A DNA stretch of 32,236 nucleotides from an uncultured Myxococcales bacterium (GTDB lineage Bacteria > Myxococcota_A > Bradymonadia > UBA7976 > UBA1532). Location of the stretch: positions 1 to 32,236 of the forward strand of contig CAINDO010000031.1 of NCBI GenBank assembly GCA_903847385.1, given 5' to 3'. A program made the position numbers and the translations under genes. This document shows positions 31,207 through 32,236 of this stretch, one piece after another. The notes under the pieces are model-generated. The model searched no databases and was not told the DNA's origin. It was given only the letters and a program-made list of their open reading frames with translations. How positions within the stretch are numbered: position 1 is the stretch's first letter; each line of letters opens with the position of its first letter.

Positions 31207-32236
31207 GTGTCCGAACCGCCCGAATCAGCGCCCGATCCTTCGGGTGCCCGCCCGGACATCACGGGCGACGCCGATCTCGTCGCGCTCGAGCGCGCGGTGG
31301 CCGCGGATCCGGCGTCGTCGGCGTTCTTCGCGCTGGCCCGGGCCCACTGGGCGGCCGGTCGCATCAGCCGCACGGGTGAGGTCCTCCGCGCCGGGCTGCA
31401 GCACCACCCCGACCACGTGCCCGCCCGCCTCCTGCACGCCGAGGCCCTGCTCGCCCGGGGCAAACACGCGAGCTGCGCCCGGGAGATGGCCCGCCTGCTC
31501 CAGCGCGATCACGATCTGGTCCCGGCGATGGTGCTGCTCGGGCGCGCGCTTCTGGCCACGGATCAGGTCGACGAGGCCCTCGTCGTGCTCGAGCGTGCCA
31601 CGGAGACGTCCCCGGAGGACGAGGACGCCGCGAAGTGGTTCCACCGTGCCCAGACCGCCGGCGATGCGTCGGCGCTGCTGGACGCGGACGAGGCGTCGGA
31701 CGCCGGTTCGGACGCCGCGTCCGCCTCGCATCCGTCCGCGCCGGAGGTGGAGATCGGCGTGATCGACCGCCCCGGGGCGAGCCACGCCCCGTCGGACGCG
31801 GACCCGCCGGCCCCGCTGCCGGGGTTCACGGGGTACATCCGGGCCATCGCCGCGCCGCAGCCCAACTTCTCGGCGATCGAGTCGCTGCCGCCGCTGCCCC
31901 CCCGCCCCGTGGTGCCCGCGAGCCCGGACGCGGCGCTCTGGGATCTGGACCCCTCGCCCGCGCCGCCGGCCGTGCCGCCCGCCGCGCCGTCCGCCGCGCC
32001 GCCGGACCCGGACGACTCCGGCGAGGCGCCGGGGCCGAGCCGCACCGGGTCCATGGCGGGGATGGAGTCCGTGGCGCTCTTCGAGTCGTCCGCCGATGGC
32101 GACGCGGACGACGACGAGGACATGACCCGGGCCGAGGACCTGCCCCCGTCGCTGATGAGCGAGCCGCCCCCCCCGACCGCGCCTCACCCGGAGACGGGCG
32201 GCGCGACGCGCGAGGCCCTGTCGCCCGCGTTCCGGC
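31207..32236 (+). CDS. TPR-repeat protein, N-terminal part (cut by window edge)
   Basis: 343 codons without a stop, running off the right edge. The start is a GTG at 31207 with AAGGAG five bases upstream. About residues 20-145 are helical tetratricopeptide-like repeats (LVALERAVAADPASSAFFALARA; HVPARLLHAEALLARGKH; LVPAMVLLGRALLATDQVDEALVVLERA), which act as protein-interaction surfaces. After them comes a long disordered stretch rich in Pro, Ala, Asp and Glu (about 150-343) with no domain. It has no signal peptide, so it is probably cytoplasmic. Divergent from the hydrolase lipoprotein gene, with an 81-base gap. Confidence 0.8.
   Translation, partial: MSEPPESAPDPSGARPDITGDADLVALERAVAADPASSAFFALARAHWAAGRISRTGEVLRAGLQHHPDHVPARLLHAEALLARGKHASCAREMARLLQRDHDLVPAMVLLGRALLATDQVDEALVVLERATETSPEDEDAAKWFHRAQTAGDASALLDADEASDAGSDAASASHPSAPEVEIGVIDRPGASHAPSDADPPAPLPGFTGYIRAIAAPQPNFSAIESLPPLPPRPVVPASPDAALWDLDPSPAPPAVPPAAPSAAPPDPDDSGEAPGPSRTGSMAGMESVALFESSADGDADDDEDMTRAEDLPPSLMSEPPPPTAPHPETGGATREALSPAFR

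Overview
The window is very GC-rich, densely coded DNA, probably from a Myxococcota-like (former deltaproteobacterial) chromosome. That assignment is an inference. It rests on several secreted lipoproteins, one of them a cysteine-rich protein with Asn-Thr-Gly-Gly tandem repeats and acidic DDDGDGF-type modules, on two large hybrid histidine kinases, and on third-codon positions close to saturated with G/C. No rRNA, tRNA, CRISPR array or insertion sequence is recognisable. No gap between genes exceeds about 230 bases, and every gap of interest is described in an entry.

Layout. (1) 1-5666: start of a lipoprotein gene (left edge), an aldonolactone-oxidase-like flavoenzyme with an unusual N-terminal extension, and a divergent run of a DJ-1/PfpI-family protein, a TruC-like pseudouridine synthase that seems to start at a CUG, and a large cysteine-rich lipoprotein. 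(2) 5679-7295: a cytoplasmic GAF hybrid histidine kinase. (3) 7456-10845: a three-gene accessory cassette (nitrilase-fold enzyme, winged-helix protein, OPRT-like phosphoribosyltransferase) with markedly lower third-position GC than its neighbours. Both of its noncoding stretches carry the same bipartite motif, TGCA-N5-TGCAAGTA. This is the best candidate for an undescribed system. (4) 10854-22040: a glycan/glycoconjugate locus built from two convergent operons that meet at about 17285. The plus operon encodes a sugar epimerase/dehydratase, a DegT aminotransferase, a sulfotransferase-like protein, a glycosyltransferase, a methyltransferase and a GNAT/FemAB-like acyltransferase. The minus operon encodes AsnB-like amidotransferase, FemAB/GNAT, a second DegT aminotransferase and a polysaccharide deacetylase. 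Most junctions are 4-base stop/start overlaps. (5) 22201-24807: a membrane CHASE-PAS hybrid kinase. (6) 24894-27461: an old-yellow-enzyme reductase, a short-chain dehydrogenase and a convergent Nudix protein with a possible NrtR-type winged-helix tail. (7) 27510-32236: two lipoproteins (a glycosidase-like protein of uncertain class and an alpha/beta-hydrolase) and the start of a TPR protein that runs off the right edge.

How parts work together. The glycan operons plausibly make and decorate an amino sugar: C4 or C2 epimerisation/oxidation, transamination, amidation, acylation, methylation and sulfation. No flippase, polymerase or initiating transferase is present, so the pathway must be completed elsewhere. 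In the cassette, the winged-helix protein is a natural candidate to bind the two shared sites and control both transcription units. The reaction joining the nitrilase and the phosphoribosyltransferase is unknown.
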